From NCBI GenBank assembly GCA_045806105.1, contig JBJMJY010000001.1, positions 1 to 14,803 on the forward strand: a DNA stretch of 14,803 bases, given 5' to 3'. The translations under genes and the position numbers were made by a program. Below, piece after piece: positions 13,357-14,803 of the stretch (positions are counted from its first letter, which is position 1; each line of letters opens with the position of its first letter). The notes under the pieces were generated by a model. It had not been told where the DNA came from, searched no databases, and saw only the letters and a program-made list of their open reading frames with translations. The stretch is from AC-32 sp045806105 (GTDB lineage: Bacteria; Actinomycetota; Thermoleophilia; Gaiellales; Gaiellaceae).

Positions 13357-13468
13357 GCTTCTGGTGCGCGATAAGCGGCGCCATGCAGCGTCCTCAGTCG
13401 CGCCCGTACCTTTCAGGTACGAGCGCTCCTTGCGTCCTCGCCTGGCTTGCTTCTCGCACCCCAGAAGC
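13357..13468 (+). other. Structured intergenic element between the two RCK genes
   Basis: Bases 13357-13364 (GCTTCTGG) pair perfectly with 13461-13468 (CCAGAAGC). After a 2-nt bulge, TGCG (13365-13368) pairs with CGCA (13455-13458). Inside is a second hairpin CGTACCT (13405-13411) / AGGTACG (13415-13421), extended by CGC/GCG (13401-13403 with 13423-13425). GCGTCCTC occurs twice, at 13388-13395 and 13432-13439, on either side of the inner hairpin. I see no convincing gene in 13328-13495. It could be a leader RNA or a dispersed repeat; no riboswitch class was recognised. Confidence 0.55.
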
Positions 13469-13495
13469 GCGAGCCGGTAACCGGATGGATCACTG

Positions 13496-14161
13496 ATGTA
13501 CATCCTCATCGCCGGCGGTGGGAAGGTCGGCGCGAACCTCGCGCGCGTGCTGCTCAGCGACGGCAAGCACGAGGTGACGCTGATCGAGCAGCGGCGCGAC
13601 CGCTTCGAGCGCCTGGAGCACGAGTTCGAGCATCAGGTGCTGCTCGGCGACGCCACAGAGATCTTCGTCCTCGAGCGCGCGGGCATCGCCCGGCCGCCCG
13701 ACGTCGTCGCTGCCCTCACCGGCGACGACGAGGACAACCTGATCATCTGCCAGCTGGCGAAGGAGAAGTTCGGCGTCGAGAAGGTGATCGCGCGCGTGAA
13801 CGACCCGCGCAACCAGGCGCACTTCGACCTGCTCGGCATCTCGCCGACGGTCTCCGCGACCCGCGGCCTGATGGCGCTGATCGAGCACGAGGTGCCCGAG
13901 CACGACCTCGTGCATCTGCTCGAGCTGCGCAAGGAGAACCTCGAGATCGTCGAGGTGCAGCTTCCGCCTGGCGCGCCTGCGGCCGGCAAGACCGTCGAGA
14001 AGCTCTCGCTGCCCGAAGGCTCGCGTCTGATCTCGATCATGCGCAACGGCCGCTCCGAGATCGCGGTCGGCTCGACCGAGCTCCAGCCCGGCGACCAGGT
14101 ATTGGCGATCCTCCAGCCCGGCAAGGAGGACGAGTTGCGGAGGGTTTTGCTCAAGAAGTGA
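13496..14161 (+). CDS. TrkA-type RCK protein (RCK_N plus RCK_C)
   Basis: This 221-residue protein has the usual single-RCK length. RCK_N has MYILIAGGGKVGANLA with G7-x-G9-xx-G12 and Glu31 at the end of strand 2. It also has LLGDAT (49-54), AALTGDDEDNLI (72-83) and ARVNDPRN (99-106). RCK_C covers about 137-218, ending QPGDQVLAILQPG. By family precedent it is a cytoplasmic K+-transport regulator binding NAD(H)/ATP. The pairing of two adjacent RCK genes next to an APC-type permease recalls the mycobacterial ceoB-ceoC locus. The ATG at 13496 is preceded by GGATGGA (about 13484-13490), a weak ribosome site. The 168-bp gap from the first RCK gene holds the structured element, which may control this gene. 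Its stop overlaps the next start by 4 bp. Confidence 0.92.
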   Translation: MYILIAGGGKVGANLARVLLSDGKHEVTLIEQRRDRFERLEHEFEHQVLLGDATEIFVLERAGIARPPDVVAALTGDDEDNLIICQLAKEKFGVEKVIARVNDPRNQAHFDLLGISPTVSATRGLMALIEHEVPEHDLVHLLELRKENLEIVEVQLPPGAPAAGKTVEKLSLPEGSRLISIMRNGRSEIAVGSTELQPGDQVLAILQPGKEDELRRVLLKK

Positions 14162-14803
14162 TCCGAGCCGCCGGGGTCCTGCTCGTGCTCGTCGCCGTCG
14201 CGCTGCCCGGTGCGGCCTGCGGCCAGAGCGAGTCGGCTGCGCAGGCACGGCTGACCCTGAAGCCGTTCGCGGGCGGCTTCGACTCGCCGGTGTACGCCGG
14301 AGCGCCGCGCAGCGAGCCGGGGAAGCTGTACGTGGTCGAGCAGCCCGGCGTGATCCGCGTGCTCGTGAACGGCAAGCTGCGCGCGCAGCCGTTCCTCGAC
14401 ATCCGCAGCCTCGTCCGCTCCGGTGGCGAGCAGGGACTGCTCTCGATCGCCTTCCACCCGCGCTACGCGCGCAACCACCGCTTCTTCGTCGACTACACCG
14501 ACCGCAACGGCGACACCCGCGTCGTCGAGTACCGCTCGAACGGCACCGCGGCGCTGCCGAAGTCCGCGCACCGGCTGCTGTTCGTCGACCAGCCATTCGC
14601 CAACCACAACGGCGGCCAGCTCCAGTTCGCGCCCGACGGGCGGCTCTACGTCGGGATGGGCGACGGGGGCTCGGGCGGCGACCCCGGCAACCGCGCGCAG
14701 AACCTGAACATCCGGCTCGGCAAGCTGCTGCGCCTGAACGTGGACAAGCGCGGCGCGCCGTGGCAGGTGGCCGGCTACGGCCTGCGCAACCCGTGGCGCT
14801 TCT
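14158..14803 (+). CDS. PQQ-dependent sugar (glucose/sorbosone) dehydrogenase-like protein, 5' part
   Basis: The GTG at 14158 overlaps the preceding TGA (GTGA) and the frame stays open to the right edge, giving 215 residues without a stop. Residues 1-21 form a hydrophobic export signal ending PGAAC; Cys21 suggests a lipoprotein, although the lipobox is imperfect. The mature part shows the six-bladed beta-propeller pattern of soluble PQQ glucose dehydrogenase / GSDH proteins: GKLYVVEQPGVIRVL, GGEQGLLSIAFHP (89-101), NHNGGQLQFAPDG (149-161) with the expected active-site His150, GMGDGG and GLRNPWRF (208-215). Family enzymes oxidise sugars outside the membrane, though many such lipoproteins have unknown substrates. 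The C-terminal half, with remaining PQQ and Ca2+ ligands, is outside the window. The overlap implies co-transcription with the RCK gene, a functional mismatch that may be fortuitous. Confidence 0.85.
   Translation, partial: MIRAAGVLLVLVAVALPGAACGQSESAAQARLTLKPFAGGFDSPVYAGAPRSEPGKLYVVEQPGVIRVLVNGKLRAQPFLDIRSLVRSGGEQGLLSIAFHPRYARNHRFFVDYTDRNGDTRVVEYRSNGTAALPKSAHRLLFVDQPFANHNGGQLQFAPDGRLYVGMGDGGSGGDPGNRAQNLNIRLGKLLRLNVDKRGAPWQVAGYGLRNPWRF

Noticed and set aside
13216..13566. Minus-strand frame across the gap between the RCK genes
   Set aside because: Its ends are antisense to both RCK genes and its middle is the inverted-repeat element. It has no recognisable domain or ribosome site.

Overview
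The window is a high-GC stretch that looks like chromosome of an actinobacterium. The evidence for this is strong G/C third-position bias, frequent GTG and TTG starts, a glutaredoxin-like/Rex gene pair at the left edge, and an apparent habit of leaderless start codons. A deep-branching class such as Thermoleophilia is my best guess, but that is inference from overall flavour. All genes I can support lie on the + strand. I see no rRNA, tRNA, CRISPR array, transposase or phage gene.

Left part (1-3756): the tail of a glutaredoxin-like protein, then the NADH-sensing repressor Rex (TTG start behind a strong Shine-Dalgarno). Next come a short intergenic 12-bp repeat array, a GT4-type glycosyltransferase, a YbdK-type carboxylate-amine ligase (glutamate-cysteine ligase 2 family), and a small DUF1844-type protein that overlaps the ligase by 8 bp.

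Middle part (3757-6540): a clear sigma70-like promoter drives a secreted subtilase. It has a prodomain, a large beta-rich insertion inside the catalytic domain and a C-terminal PASTA-like domain. A 5'-methylthioadenosine phosphorylase-type gene follows 12 bp later.

Right part (6647-14161) is dominated by membrane energetics and ion handling. It holds a K+-independent-type H+-translocating pyrophosphatase and two paralogous APC-superfamily permeases, each fused to a C-terminal universal-stress-protein-like domain. A 56-residue two-helix membrane protein is wedged between the permeases, and two TrkA/RCK nucleotide-binding proteins follow, one of them lacking the RCK_C half. No TrkH/KtrB channel subunit is visible, and the first transmembrane helices of both permeases carry a motif resembling the Kup/KimA K+ transporter signature. 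The block may therefore be a cation (K+) uptake system gated by RCK proteins; this is the most interesting hypothesis in the window. A PQQ-type sugar dehydrogenase-like lipoprotein gene starts in a 4-bp overlap with the second RCK gene and runs off the right edge.

Non-coding structure is unusually rich. There are two homologous arrays of four 12-bp units, each just upstream of a leaderless-looking start. A roughly 60-bp hairpin is duplicated in tandem right after the second permease. A roughly 110-nt inverted-repeat element sits between the two RCK genes. TANNNT hexamers lie exactly 6 nt before three GTG starts, with a weaker match before one ATG.
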